From assembly GCA_022577435.1 (NCBI GenBank), contig JAKOON010000006.1, positions 4,542,001 through 4,606,000 on the forward strand: a stretch of DNA of 64,000 nucleotides, in the 5' to 3' direction. The stretch is from Embiotoca jacksoni. Lineage: Eukaryota > Chordata > Actinopteri > Embiotocidae. The position numbers were made by a program, and so were the translations under genes. Positions within the stretch are counted from its first letter, which is position 1. Each line of letters opens with the position of its first letter. This document shows positions 45,850 through 57,589 of this stretch, piece by piece. Below the pieces are notes generated by a model. That model did not search any database. It saw only the letters and a list, made by a program, of their open reading frames with translations, and was not told the origin of the DNA.

Positions 45850-46475
45850 TCACGTTATGGGGACATACATCTACTTACACAGCCACACAGTAGGAGCCAG
45901 CCTCCTTTTTGAGGACAAAAAATTAGTCCCCATAACATGATTTATCTTTCAAGTTTAGTATTAAATCTTGGCTATGGTCAGAATAGGCTTAGATTAAGGT
46001 TGGGTTCGCGTTAGATAAGTAGTAGTTACAGTTAAACTGAAACACAACTGTGAATGTGTATGTGGCCTTGTTTTTGTGCCCCAGTGGGGACTTTAACCTA
46101 AATGCAAACTAACCCATGGGGACCTGTGGCACCTTGGGGACAGAAACCGAGCTCCCCATAAGTAGAGTATGCTTTTTTGAGGATTAGGATTTGGTTTATG
46201 GTTAAGTTGAGAATTAGATTTAATGTAGGGTTAGGGTTAAGGTTAGGCGTTTACTTGTGATGGTTAATGTAAAAAAGGGGCAAGGGAACACATTAGTGTC
46301 ACAATGAGTGTCCCCCACAGGGTTAATGAAACAAGAAAGTGTCGGACCAGTAGCCCTCACGGTGACCAAAGCCTGGTCCCAATGACGCAAAACGTCTTTT
46401 CTGAGGTCCTGGTTAAGGTTAGGCATAAGCTGTGAATTCAGGTGAGGTTAAGGTTAGGATTTAGGGTTAGACAGT
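45850..46475. repeat. GTCCCC/GGGGAC and GGTTAG-rich dispersed tract
   Basis: CACGTTATGGGGAC at 45851 and GTCCCCATAACATG at about 45928 form an inverted pair. Further GGGGAC, CCCCAT and GGTCCC words follow to 46390. GGTTA(A)GG words cluster at 46226-46250 and 46409-46470, with TAGGGTTAGGGTTAAGG at 46226-46242 resembling telomere repeats. Tracts like this are common next to CA arrays in fish. I infer a decayed minisatellite-like sequence. Confidence 0.5.
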
Positions 46476-46525
46476 CCACATAGAATGGCAGTCAGTGCAA
46501 TGTCCTAACAAGGACAGCTGCACAA

Positions 46526-46526
<1 letters not shown>

Positions 46527-46589
<63 letters not shown>
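46527..46589. repeat. (TG)n microsatellite
   Basis: Perfect array of about 31 TG units. Confidence 0.97.
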
Positions 46590-46593
<4 letters not shown>

Positions 46594-46594
46594 C

Positions 46595-48340
46595 AAGATT
46601 CAAGCTCTTGTTTTTGGCAAGCACCCACATTGATGAACTGTCCTTGAGCAAAACACAAAGCTATTTCCAAGTGAGTGCTGCTCTGTTGCCGATTTTGACA
46701 TCTGACCTCCTTGCTGTGGTGTAAAGCATAGAAAACGTAATTTTCTTACCACATTTCCAGCAGGGTTTAATGAAGAAACCCATTCATCATGTTGAATGGT
46801 GTCTGTGCAGAGTTAACACTTGACAAAAGATGAAAACCTTCATAATCCCCATCAGTAAATTAAGTAACAGTACAACATATGAAGGTAGTTTTGAGTCTTT
46901 TTATGCAAGCATAAAAGACCGTTTTGAAGGATTTCAGATTTTTCGCACTGAATGAAAGAATGTAATTTCTAAGAGGTCGGATTGGAGTGAGAAATTTGCT
47001 CACAAAACTGCCTTTCATGCTTTCATCAAAAAGAGAAAGTTGACTTCATACAATACACATGATAGCAATTCACACAATATTCTGTTGTTATGCAGATGTT
47101 GCACATAGCTGTAGATATGGGAAGCATCGGAGAAATGTACTTAATTTTTACAGCCTCTAAACTCTCTGTCTCAAGGACACCTGTGCACAGTTTGATAACT
47201 GGAGGCCCGAAACATGTAACACAGATTCATGATGCTGTTGCCCATAAAGTGAATGATAGAGGTAATTTGACAGCAAAAACACATCCTATCCTCCTTCCAT
47301 CAATGATGACAGACAGTTTTCTTCATACAAGGTGCTTCAAATCAACGATTACTCGAGACAGTCATTTCAAGATCAATTAAAAAAGACAAGTAGAAAAAAA
47401 CAGTGTCACAGTATTTTAGACAATATACAATTCCAAGCCCAAACACAGAGGAAATCTTTTTGAACCGGAGCTCTGACAAGATTTACCTTCAGAGGAGTGT
47501 GTGGAGTGGCTGAAAACCTAATAAAGAATGCCCATTAAGCAGGATGTTACTGAGCTGAAAGCTTTAAAAAATGACAGTAAACACATCTCACCTCTTACTC
47601 TCTTAGAGAGGTGAAAATATAATTAAAAAGATCTCACTTTAAAAAGTGATGATTTTATTGTCGTATTTTAATTCAATTAAATGTGACACTATCAAAACAG
47701 ACTCAAATATAAGATACAATGTTTCCTATCTCCAGATGGTTAATTGGTTGTTTGGGGCCTGATGGTAATTAATGGATTCTCATCCTGATTGGCCTGAACG
47801 TGCCAGTCACCACCATTGCCCTTTGAATAAAAAATATTTGGCAACATTCCTAAATAATGGCAAAGACAAATCAATTTCAACCCAAGAGGAAGAGGCTAAG
47901 GAAGAGGTTCGCAGACCTTGCAGCCCACCCAGCTGCCAGTCAATCTACCCTACAACTTCCATGTTGTCAGTGATTAGCTCTGACCGTGTTTGATGCCAGC
48001 TATGATAGCTGGTTACTATAGAGTCCAGCAGAGAGACACATCTGGAACTGGGTCATCAGGGCAACATGGCATTGCAGGTCAACGCTACTGTTGTAAAAGC
48101 CTTGATCTGAGACCCCAGGAGAAAGTGCATGTTTGGCAAGTGTTCGGGGGAAGTCAGTATAAAGTGATGATGAAATAAACAACGACCACCCAAAGATACT
48201 AAGTGTTCAGAACATCAGGTGAATGCCTGAAGGCTAGCATGTGGATATATTGCATTCATCAAAGCATGAAACCAATTGATACTCTGACCTTTAAAAACAT
48301 ATATGGTGTCCTTCAGGTGTGTTTAAGGAGGAAACGGATA
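46595..48340. other. Unique DNA, no gene recognised
   Basis: 47735-47810 (GATGGTTAATTGGTTG, GATGGTAATTAATGG) has homeodomain-like TAAT cores and may be noncoding regulatory sequence. No coding exon was recognised. Confidence 0.35.
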
Positions 48341-48344
48341 AAAA

Positions 48345-48532
48345 GAGATACTAAGCACCTGAAGAAAGATAATGACAAAACTCACACAGGAGAGTTTAAG
48401 AGTGCATTCGCTGCCCACAATAGCCCCTCAGCCATTTACAGCCACACCAGCTTCCGGCGCCATATTAAGATATCTGAATTTGATTGTGGGAAGCTGTATC
48501 TCAAGCTCTCTTCCAGTAAGTCTTTGCATTGA
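48345..48532 (+). pseudogene. Possible C2H2 zinc-finger remnant
   Basis: Part of a 109-codon plus-strand ORF reads HLKKDNDKTHTGEFKS and later FRRHIKISEFDCGK. The THTGE(F/K) step resembles the HTGEKPF linker between C2H2 fingers, and FRRHIK...CGK resembles the next finger. The paired cysteines of a true finger are missing and the spacing is imperfect. It may be a decayed finger gene, a transposon-borne finger, or coincidence. Confidence 0.25.
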
Positions 48533-48559
48533 TTTTCATTTTCAACTTAAGAAACCAAC

Positions 48560-50565
48560 ATGTACATTTTCGGGAGGGCTGTCAGAGCATCACCCTTGAA
48601 TTCCACTGCAGTCACTGAAGATACGGTCACTGCGAAATCCTTAAAGACTCTTGCTCATCCCCTGACACCGTGTCAAGTGGAAGCTCCCAAGCTCAAGTGA
48701 TGCCAGGCTCGAATTCCTGATGGTGGACACAGATGCTCTTCCCAGTGTAGTGCACTTCATTAGAGTGAAATTAGAGGGTGATTAGAGAACAAGGATCTCT
48801 GTGAACACAGAGTAGTTCACTAAGGGAGTTCCTCACATTTCCCTAGAAAACAGAAGATGTTAGTATGAAGTCGCCATCTCAATTAGATTCATTATTTCAA
48901 AAAGTTGATCATTGTTAAAATCACATGAATAAATCCATTGCTATACTTCTACCTCAACCTCTTCTATGCACGCAAAAGGTTCATTTCTCAAAACTTTTGT
49001 TCAGAAATGTGTCAAAATCCGTGTTAGTGAGCACCAGTGTTCATCAGAAATTCACCTTTTCCAAGATAATTCCTCCACCTGACAGGTGAGGCACTTCAAA
49101 GTGTTGATGAAGCAGCATGGTTATCCACAGGTGTGCCTTGGACTGGTAGCAGTAATGGCCACTCTAAATTGTGTGTTTTTTTGTTTTACATTTGGCTACA
49201 GATATGCTGGTAGTTTTTTTTAGATGACGGTGACAAAAACAACGTACTAAGGTTATGGCAGAAATAATAAAGTTAGACTTTCTTCTGAAACATATAATCA
49301 ATATTGACCCACAGAGAAAATGTTGTAGTTTAATTTGAAAAAAAAACGTATTGTGTTGCTAAGCCTTTTTTCAAAATATACACAATTACAACAGACAAAT
49401 CATCTGCTTGTCTTTTAGTGCAGATATAAAGGCTAATTGTAGAATGAAGTGGGCAGTTTCTGGTTCAGTGTGACAATCCTATTTTCATTTGTCTTCAAGA
49501 GGAATATTGTTGAATAGATCAATTAAATCCCATGAATTCTATCCAATGTATTTCTATGGATACAATAAATATTCATGATTATGCAGCAGTTTGTATAAAA
49601 TGTATAGTTGTTTATAATTATTACATTCACATTAAAGTGCACTATTTCAATGCACTTATGTCATTTTGGAGAATAAAGTTAAGGATTCGACTGTGAAATA
49701 TCCAGCCTGTGTTTGATAACCACGCTTCAGCCGATTTATTGATATTGTATATTTTTACCTCCCTTATCCCTAATTCTGTATTGGTCCGCCTCCAGTTATA
49801 ATTGAGAAAAAGATTGATTGAGCGCGATCATTCATCATGACTAGCAAAATCAGCAAACAACCCCACAAACGTAATTAGATTTTGGCTCAAATGATGCTTA
49901 TCTTTGATTTGTGCACAGAAATATATGGCATCAACTTACCCCGGCAAATATAAAACCAATGAGAGGAGCACAGAAGAAAACACAATAACAGGAATTTTTC
50001 TTGTGAAATAAGCACAAACTGTTCAAACTTAAGTGGCAAATGTTCACGTGAGAGCCCATCATTCAACATAGCAATTGAACAATGAAATGAAAAAACAAAA
50101 ATCAGCTTTAAACCAGCAAAAGTGTCAACAAAGATGTTTTCATCAGATTTATTTTAGGTTGTTGACCTCCATTTTATCTATCTACTGCACAAACGCTCTT
50201 CATTCGAACCGTTCTCTCTCCTTAAATAGCTTATGTTCTTGCTGTTGCTCCAATAACACACTTTTCCCACAGGAGTCATGTAAGTACCATCTGATTAGTG
50301 TTACACCCATTAGGGCCACTCAGTGAGTGGAAAACATAAAGGGGCCCATATGGCATGATGAATAAGAGGGATGTTATTTTCTTAGAAGTGGCCCACAATG
50401 CAATACTTCAGTCTTGGTCCTTGGAACATCTATGGTGGGTCTTGATAAATGAACCACTTGTGATGGACTTGGATGCTTAATCCAGACACAAAAGAAGACT
50501 GGAGAAGGACGCACCGCTTTCAACACAGGATAAAGCCATTTTGCATTAGACATTTGCGGGTCAAA
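48560..50565. other. Unique DNA, no gene recognised
   Basis: No element or convincing exon was recognised. Confidence 0.4.
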
Positions 50566-50569
50566 CGGG

Positions 50570-50770
50570 GAGAAGGACAAGAGGCGGGAGTGAAAAGGGA
50601 GGAGCAGGACGGGAGTCGAGGGTGAAGAGGAGACGCGAGTGAGGAGAGGAGATTAGACAGCTTAAGGTTTTAAGACAGGAGTCTGAGGAGGTGAGGCCAT
50701 CTCAGTAGATGCAAGGCGAGCGAGGGGAAGGGAGAGAAAAGGGGGAGGAGGAGTGCGAATGGGAATCCAT
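50570..50770 (+). repeat. GA-rich low-complexity tract
   Basis: Purine-rich plus strand (GGGAGG, GAGGAGA, GGGGGAGGAGG words). Confidence 0.65.
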
Positions 50771-50774
50771 TAAG

Positions 50775-52970
50775 GCATTCTGTAAGCTCACTCCCTTCAC
50801 TCCAGCTTCTTGGACTTGATACCATATCTCCTGACACACACACACACCTATAGACACACTCCCATCTTGTAACTTTCCCTCAGGATTTAGGACACCAATT
50901 CTCTGTATTGATTTTGATGGAGACATGAGCAGCTGCTGAGAAGGACTCACTTTAGACTAAGTGGACCTAAGCTTTTACCATAGACAGACATACTGAGCCG
51001 TGCTGTGTGTGTGTGTGTGTGGCAAGAAAAACAGAAAAAGAGAAAGTGAGGTATCAGTGGCTTCTGTTATGCGTGTGCATTTTAGTGTGCGTGCGTGTGT
51101 GTGTGTGTTATTTCTCCTCCGACAAACAGCGACAATTGTACTGAAGTCCAAGTGGGACACAACAGTGTGTCAGTGTTAAGTGAAGTCAGTGCCATTTAAA
51201 CAGGCAGATGTGACATTTGATACTGGGGGATGAGTAAATAGGCAAACAGACATACACTTGCAAGCTTCCCGCAACACATACTGCAGTGTTTGCACATTCA
51301 CAAATGAGATATATGAGAGGAGGCTGAGGAATTAATGGACAAATAAATTGAATTATAAGTGGAAAAAAATATATATATTTTGGGATGTTTGAAAACTTGC
51401 AAACTGAAGTTGAACTCTTTCATGTGTAAATTGAAGCATTTCCAGGGAGGGCAAAGTTACATTAAACATCATACAATTGTGTTTAAAAAGAAATCCTAAA
51501 AGAACAATTCTAAGGAAAGGATAAGGACTCAACTCATTCATCAATATGGTCTCACCTCAGGTAACACACATTAATGCAGAACGTGGTCGTTACATGTGCA
51601 GATAACCCACAATGAAAGAGTATGTACTTTGTTCCTGAGTACTTTTCGTTTCCACGCTGCTGGAGACAGAACATAACCTCTGCATGTGTGTACTGGGCCT
51701 CACACTTTCCTACTCGGGGCCCGGCTGAAACGCACAGCAGCAACCCCGAGATCTCAACTTTTTTGCTGCTTGACAAAACACTGCTGCTTACGTTCTCTCC
51801 AAGGGTAAGGCTGCCTCTTTAACACTTGCTAAAATGACACAATATAGAAAATGATTAATTTTGGCTTAAGACACATGTATTCACATGCAAACACACACAC
51901 ACCTTGACCTTTTCTATAGCTTTTGCTCTGAGCATTTTTTTTTTTTTACAGCCAGTCACATGGTCATGACTGCAAAAACAAATGCTGACCAAGATACTAC
52001 TTACTTACATAACTATGATATGAGTCATATTTAGTCATGTGCACACATTTCATTTTGGCATTAGTAAAATTGCATTACGTCATTCACAAACTCACACACA
52101 CACACACCTGAGTGCCATATGGTGGCACAGTGAAGTCAGGTGTTACAGTGAGTTACATCAGACAGGTAAGCCAAGCCAGTGAGCCAGCTGGCCCCAAAAC
52201 AAAATCTGACTTCATATTGCAAGGTGCTGCCAAATGATAAACTGAATTTTACAGAGTAATTTCAACCCACAATATGAGTGAAATTAGCACGCAACAATTG
52301 CTAATATTGCTAAAACTATTATAAAATAATGTTGAAGATGTTCTGATTATATTTGATAAATTGCCACTTTTTGGAAATGTGTTTAGTTTGCAGTGATTTT
52401 GTTTTTGTTGTCTTTGAGAGTATGGTTGTAATACATATAGTATGGACATCAACACTAAAGGTTTCGTCACAGTACCAAACTTTAAGTCATTTGGTTGAAT
52501 AAGAGTTCAGGCTGGTGGCAGACAAAAAACAAAAAGTATTTTCTGTATTTTAAATCCTAAATCTCTGAAGTGACTTCATGAGAATCTTAAAGTGTTTAAA
52601 GGACTTTTCAATGTCCTTCCTTTATATTCCTCGGCTAGGTTCCATAATAATGCTTAATTTCAACACCTGACCTGCTTAAATTCCCTCGGCAAACGAAAAC
52701 ACTCAGCAATCACCATCGCCTCGTCCATCTTCTCTTACACATTGTACACTTTACAGTGACTGTTATATGTCCTGTCACGTTGCAAAATAAACTGTTGTTC
52801 CACAACACAACACAACAGCTACACAACTGACTCAATGGCAGTAATCCCGTCAAATAAACCAACATGAGTCCACTGTTAAAATGATGAACAATAAAAAGGG
52901 AAGAAGTTGTCTTAGTGTAACATCAAAGACAATATGCTAAACTGGAGCTGAGAGCAGCAGGGAATCATTA
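50775..52970. other. Unique DNA with short CA/GT runs, no gene recognised
   Basis: Short GT runs at 51004-51021 and 51090-51108 and CA runs near 50835, 51893 and 52096. No element or exon that I can support. Confidence 0.4.
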
Positions 52971-52972
52971 AC

Positions 52973-53043
52973 TCACACACACACACACACGCACACGCAC
53001 AGGTGCATGCACGCATACACACACACAAACACACACACACACA
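52973..53043. repeat. Imperfect (CA)n compound microsatellite
   Basis: CA units interrupted by GCAC, GGTGCATGC and AAAC. Confidence 0.9.
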
Positions 53044-53044
53044 T

Positions 53045-54780
53045 TCAATGAATCAGCTCAGTAAGATAAGAGTGAGTTTGGTAATCGTGGTGCAATAAAA
53101 TCTGTTTATCATCCGGTCTGTAGATCAGTGGTTCCCAAATCACAATTTTAAATAGTGGCATTACTTCATCGAAATTTGTTCTACTGTGTAGTGTCATCTC
53201 ACTTGTTTCGGGTTAACTCTGGTTCAGTCAAAGCTTCACTTGTGTTGCTTTACTTTGACAACCAGTAACAAGGAGCTGCCGTGTATATAATTAGGGCATG
53301 AATGCATATCTAATGGGGTGAATATCGCAGATACATTGATATGGACTGTAGACTATTTGGCCTAAAAGGATGTATTTTACACAGTAAAATATTGTTATAA
53401 TATGAACAATAAATAAACAAAGAAATGGGAAAATCTTGCAGCACCCTTCATCTGTCCTCAAGGCATCCAGCTACAGCGCCCAAAGATAATCTGGAAGGAG
53501 AATCAAACACTTTAAAATCTGAACGCAGAGACCTGATACAAATATTTTTAGACTTTAGACTTCCCATTGATGTCTTAAAGAGTACAGGTAAGCTATGTCT
53601 TCAACAACAACACAAACTTACAGAAGTGCTTCGAGGTCAAAAGTTTTGGAGCATTCCTCAGTAATCCAGTGACAGGTATCTGTAGATCTCTGGGTATGCT
53701 GCAAATAGGAACTGTCAATAGCTAATTCAACCCACTTTTAATGGTGCCAATTTGCCAGAATGAAAATAAATACCGTTTAAAAAGAAATTGTAGCCAGCAC
53801 AATTTATTGAATCTCAAAGAATATCAACAATAATACATTTACTTCCTGTTTATGTCTGCTAAAACATTATGGGAACTGTAGTTTCAAAACTTAGAGTAGA
53901 ATCCCTCAAATAGAGGTAAGACAAGACATAATAATAAAAGAAGCAAAATCCATTAATTTAACCCTTGTTGACCAAATTTGAAATCTGAGATGGGTTAACT
54001 GATACATTCCTGATGTCCCTGAGTTAGTTTTTTTTAAGAAAAACTTGGTGAGTTCCAGAAAAAAAAAAAAAAAACTCAAATCACACTGTTTCAGTAATAA
54101 AATAACTGAAAACCACCACGCGATCAAAGCAATGTGTCACATTTCAACCAGGGACCCTGAAACGAGTGCCCAGGTGTGAGTTGACAAGTGAGTTCCGTCA
54201 TTCATTTTCTGAGACACCCTGACAGCCGATGGACGTCCACCTTCGTCAATCATACGGTCTCTCCTCAAAGGGGGCCGTGTGCTTCTAACGAGCCAGGTAT
54301 CAATGAAGTCGTAAGCCGGCCTCTGGGTGAATGAGTCGAGCGGTGATTAATGAGATGGCCCCTTAATGGGACCCTGATGCACTATTGGCTGAGCATCACG
54401 TGAAGAATCGGCAATCACAGCGCAGCGTTGTGGGTTCTTAGTCTCATCAAAGACAGTGGCGGTGATAGAAAAACAAAACTGAGGCTCTTTAAGAGAGAAT
54501 AACAGAATAAACAGACGCAATAAAGTCTGTAGTTGTGATTGTGGCAACAGATAATAATGAGAAATGCAAGAACTGCTATTCAAATGCATACAAGATGAGA
54601 GGCTTAATATCTCACTGCTTCACTTTGTTATTCAACGATATATACACACACACGGCAAAACTGAAAGCTAGTAGGACACTGACAACATTTGCATTCCTCT
54701 CTCTACATTTCCTGTGCAATCCTGTGTGTGTTTACTGTTTATTTAAAATGTCCTAATTTGATGTGAAGGGACCTGCTGTC
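53045..54780. other. Unique DNA, no gene recognised
   Basis: 54230-54480 is CpG-containing, complex sequence that might be conserved noncoding DNA. The 79-codon ORF at 53425 is discussed among rejected items. Confidence 0.35.
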
Positions 54781-54783
54781 TGT

Positions 54784-54788
<5 letters not shown>

Positions 54789-54858
<70 letters not shown>
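54789..54858. repeat. (TG)n microsatellite
   Basis: Perfect array of about 35 TG units, first of a cluster. Confidence 0.97.
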
Positions 54859-54860
<2 letters not shown>

Positions 54861-54946
54861 CGCAAGCTTCCATGCATGTATGTAACAAAAATCTGCAGAT
54901 CCTGTGTTGAGTGTACAATGTACAGTAGATGTGCCAATTTGTGTAA

Positions 54947-54973
54947 TGTGTGTGTGTGTGTGTGTGTGTGTGT
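54947..54973. repeat. (TG)n microsatellite
   Basis: About 13 TG units. Confidence 0.95.
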
Positions 54974-55110
54974 TTGTAGTCCCAGTTTAACCAGCTGTGG
55001 TATTTTATTCCATTTGAAGCTGTTTATGCTGCCTGGTTAAAGTTTGATGAGACCTCTAAATGAACACAGTTAGGAATTCAGAGGGAGACGCATTGCGGAA
55101 AATACATCAA

Positions 55111-55113
<3 letters not shown>

Positions 55114-55201
<88 letters not shown>
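55114..55201. repeat. (TG)n microsatellite
   Basis: Perfect array of about 44 TG units, the longest in the window. Confidence 0.97.
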
Positions 55202-55202
<1 letters not shown>

Positions 55203-55515
55203 CATGCTGTCAAAATGTTGCCCCGACCTAAAACACAGTTTTATTTGTGTGGAATTAGCACACATTTAGTTCGTGCATCTGAGCTGCAGCAGCCGTGGAT
55301 GGCTGTGATCTGTGTGTGCATGCACGTGTTTCTTGTATGAACCCGCTCTCGATGAGTGTGTTTCTGCGTGTTTTTGTGCGTCGATGGAGGAAATGAGAGT
55401 GTGTGAGATTGGCAAGTAATTATCAGAGTGTCAGCTCAGTGATACTGTGCCGGGTCATTCATCCTCCGACTGTCATCGTTCCACACCCTCTAGGACTCTG
55501 CTTTCCTGTGAGTCA

Positions 55516-55551
55516 GTGTGTGTGTGTGTGTGTGTACCGTATGTGTTTGTG

Positions 55552-55635
<84 letters not shown>
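55516..55635. repeat. (GT)n microsatellite in two blocks
   Basis: GT run at 55516-55535, a short break, then a perfect array of about 41 units at 55554-55635. Confidence 0.97.
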
Positions 55636-55637
<2 letters not shown>

Positions 55638-55639
55638 AT

Positions 55640-56550
55640 ACATGGCTTAACTTTAAATTTCCAGTGAGGGAGAAGAAGTGCAGAAATCCTTAAGAAAAAA
55701 AAAACAAACAAACAAAACGGACGGGTGAAGTCCAGCATTACTTCAAAGCTGTCTGTGTCCAGCACGCTGGGGTGAAAACATTCACTGCAGTCGCTCTAAA
55801 TTCATTAAATTATGTAAAATATTTAAGCAAGCATGTACCGACATAAAAGACGGCTCAATGACGGGGACAGAAAAACATAAAGTTAAGTTTCGTTTACTGC
55901 GAACATACTTCTATCGAACTTTCATTAGCTTAAAAGTGATCATGTGGAAATATGAACTCAAATTTGCTTAAAAAGAAGAACAGTCATCCACGTAAAGTTC
56001 TGATTAACATGTATCCTTTGAAGGTGAACCTTTTCCTTTGGTTTCAGGCATGTTTATCAGTTTTCGGTGTTGGGTCCTCTGGCTAAGACCATCCCTATAA
56101 ATCGTAAAACTAAAGTGGATGAAACTGGATGGAACCCAAAACCCCTGACATTTTAGACGAATGAAACCAAAAACGGCTGCCAGATTGAATACCACGTTAT
56201 TAGTATTTTCAATCAGTGCTTCCATTTCCAAAAGCTTCTTTTATCATTACTCAATTCCTAAAAGCGATCGTTGTTACAAATATAACCAAGTCAAAAGGGC
56301 ACGGAGACAAATCCATTGGTAATCAATGTGGTTTCATTGGTAAAATTCTGCCAAAGAACATGTTTCTCTTGAGAGGAAAAACACAAGTGAAACATAGTTG
56401 AGTAGACATGCTACGGTATACATGGCCTGTGTCACTGTTTGGAAAGCTGTCAGTCTTTTTTTTCATCCTGTCTGTGCTGTCATTTCCCATTGAATACCAT
56501 CAAATTAAACAGAAAGACCATTTATAGAGGGCTTGCGAGTGAAAACCATA
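55640..56550. other. Unique DNA, nothing recognised
   Basis: No gene or element was recognised up to the Harbinger left end. Confidence 0.4.
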
Positions 56551-56554
56551 CTTA

Positions 56555-57260
56555 AGCCCTGTGTCCACCAAAGTGTTTTTCCCATTTGAGAACGCTAAGC
56601 GCTCTCCTGAAAACACAGCTGTGTGCACTTTGGAAGCACAGCGGGTTTTTTTCAGCAGAAGCGCTTTGGCCGTTGTGATACAGAATATCTGCAGAAATAA
56701 TAGGAAGTTGCTAACACAAAATAACTTTCAATCAACTGGGCGTAAAAATGTCAGCACAAAGAAGACAACTTGCTCTTGATGAAGGGAAGACCGAAACTCG
56801 TAGGGAGAGAGGACGGACCTGCCGGTCTATTGGGGATTGATGGGATTTTGTGTGCGAGGAAACATCTCGGTGAATACAATCATTTGGTTCGAGAGCTGAA
56901 ATTGGAACGAGCCTAGTTCAAGGAGTACTTTTGTATGAGCGCGACAGAACTTGAAGTGTTGTTCCGGAAAATTGGACCTTTCATTTCGAGGAAAGACAGA
57001 AGAGGTGTGTGCAGAGGTGAAAAAAAGTAATGACATTAGGTCTTTGTGGCATTTGTCCCGCCACTCCTTCATTTTTAATTGGATGGTTGGGCAAAAAGTG
57101 AGAGTGCCGAGCGCAGCATTTTAACCAGTTGAAGATTTTTCAACTCTGGGCGACAGCAAAAAAAAGAGTTAACACTGCTGGCGTTTAAAAAACATTAACA
57201 TTAGCAGCTATTTAAAAAAAAGATGGTGTGCTCAGCAAAAACCTGTGTGGACATGGGCCC
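56555..57260 (+). mobile_element. PIF/Harbinger DNA transposon relic, 706 bp
   Basis: TTA at 56552-56554 and again at 57261-57263 is the 3-bp target duplication typical of PIF/Harbinger. The left end AGCCCTGTGTCCACC and the right end GTGTGGACATGGGCCC are inverted matches. Subterminal AGCGC words (CTAAGCGCTC on the left, CGAGCGCAGC on the right) extend the symmetry. The interior keeps the beginning of a transposase but the rest is deleted. Confidence 0.85.
56748..57033 (+). pseudogene. PIF/Harbinger transposase N-terminal remnant
   Basis: From an ATG at 56748 a frame opens with MSAQRRQLAL and an Arg-rich stretch. A later segment reads RKHLGEYNHLVRELK, then FKEYF, MSATELEVLF and RKIGPFISRKD. 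This is the conserved N-terminal part of fish Harbinger (HARBI1-like) transposases, upstream of the DDE core. At least one stop interrupts it (after a Glu-Arg-Ala at about 56912), the segments are not all in one frame, and the DDE domain is absent. The 81-codon minus-strand ORF at 56827 is a shadow. Confidence 0.75.
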
Positions 57261-57509
57261 TTAACCTTACTCTGTCATTAATTCGGTATGGAAGTCAGAT
57301 TTGAGTTTGGTGTTATTCACTTTATAACTGGTGCTTGATTTTACAAAACGACTTGTGCACTTTATTACTGTTGTTAAAATATTTCAAGTTTCTTGCTGTG
57401 CTGAAAGATCCACCCACAACTTTTACGACACAGTAAAAGATCCAGAATATTTACTCCTCCGTTTTTAAATATTCAATGTTGCCAAAATAAATGATTGAGC
57501 AGTCTTTAT

Positions 57510-57512
<3 letters not shown>

Positions 57513-57553
<41 letters not shown>
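57513..57553 (+). repeat. poly(A) run of about 41 A
   Basis: A perfect A run with AATAAA at 57486-57491, about 21 bases upstream, the normal spacing for an mRNA 3' end. It may mark a retroposed 3' end. Confidence 0.9.
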
Positions 57554-57554
<1 letters not shown>

Positions 57555-57589
57555 ATGCGCGATTACTTTTGTGTGCAATTCAACCTCAA

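Noticed and set aside
46226..46247. Telomere or subtelomere
   Set aside because: Only two to three imperfect TTAGGG-like units; far too short for a telomeric array.
50788..50840. Possible minus-strand micro-exon (EIWYQVQEAGVKG) after a GTGTGTGTCAG acceptor
   Set aside because: GT arrays often create acceptor-like sequence, the donor is poor and the peptide is too short to judge.
53425..53664. 79-codon ORF starting MGKSCSTL with a GTAAGC donor-like site at about 53588
   Set aside because: The start looks like a myristoylation signal and the donor fits consensus, but there is no upstream promoter signal, no matching acceptor and no family resemblance.
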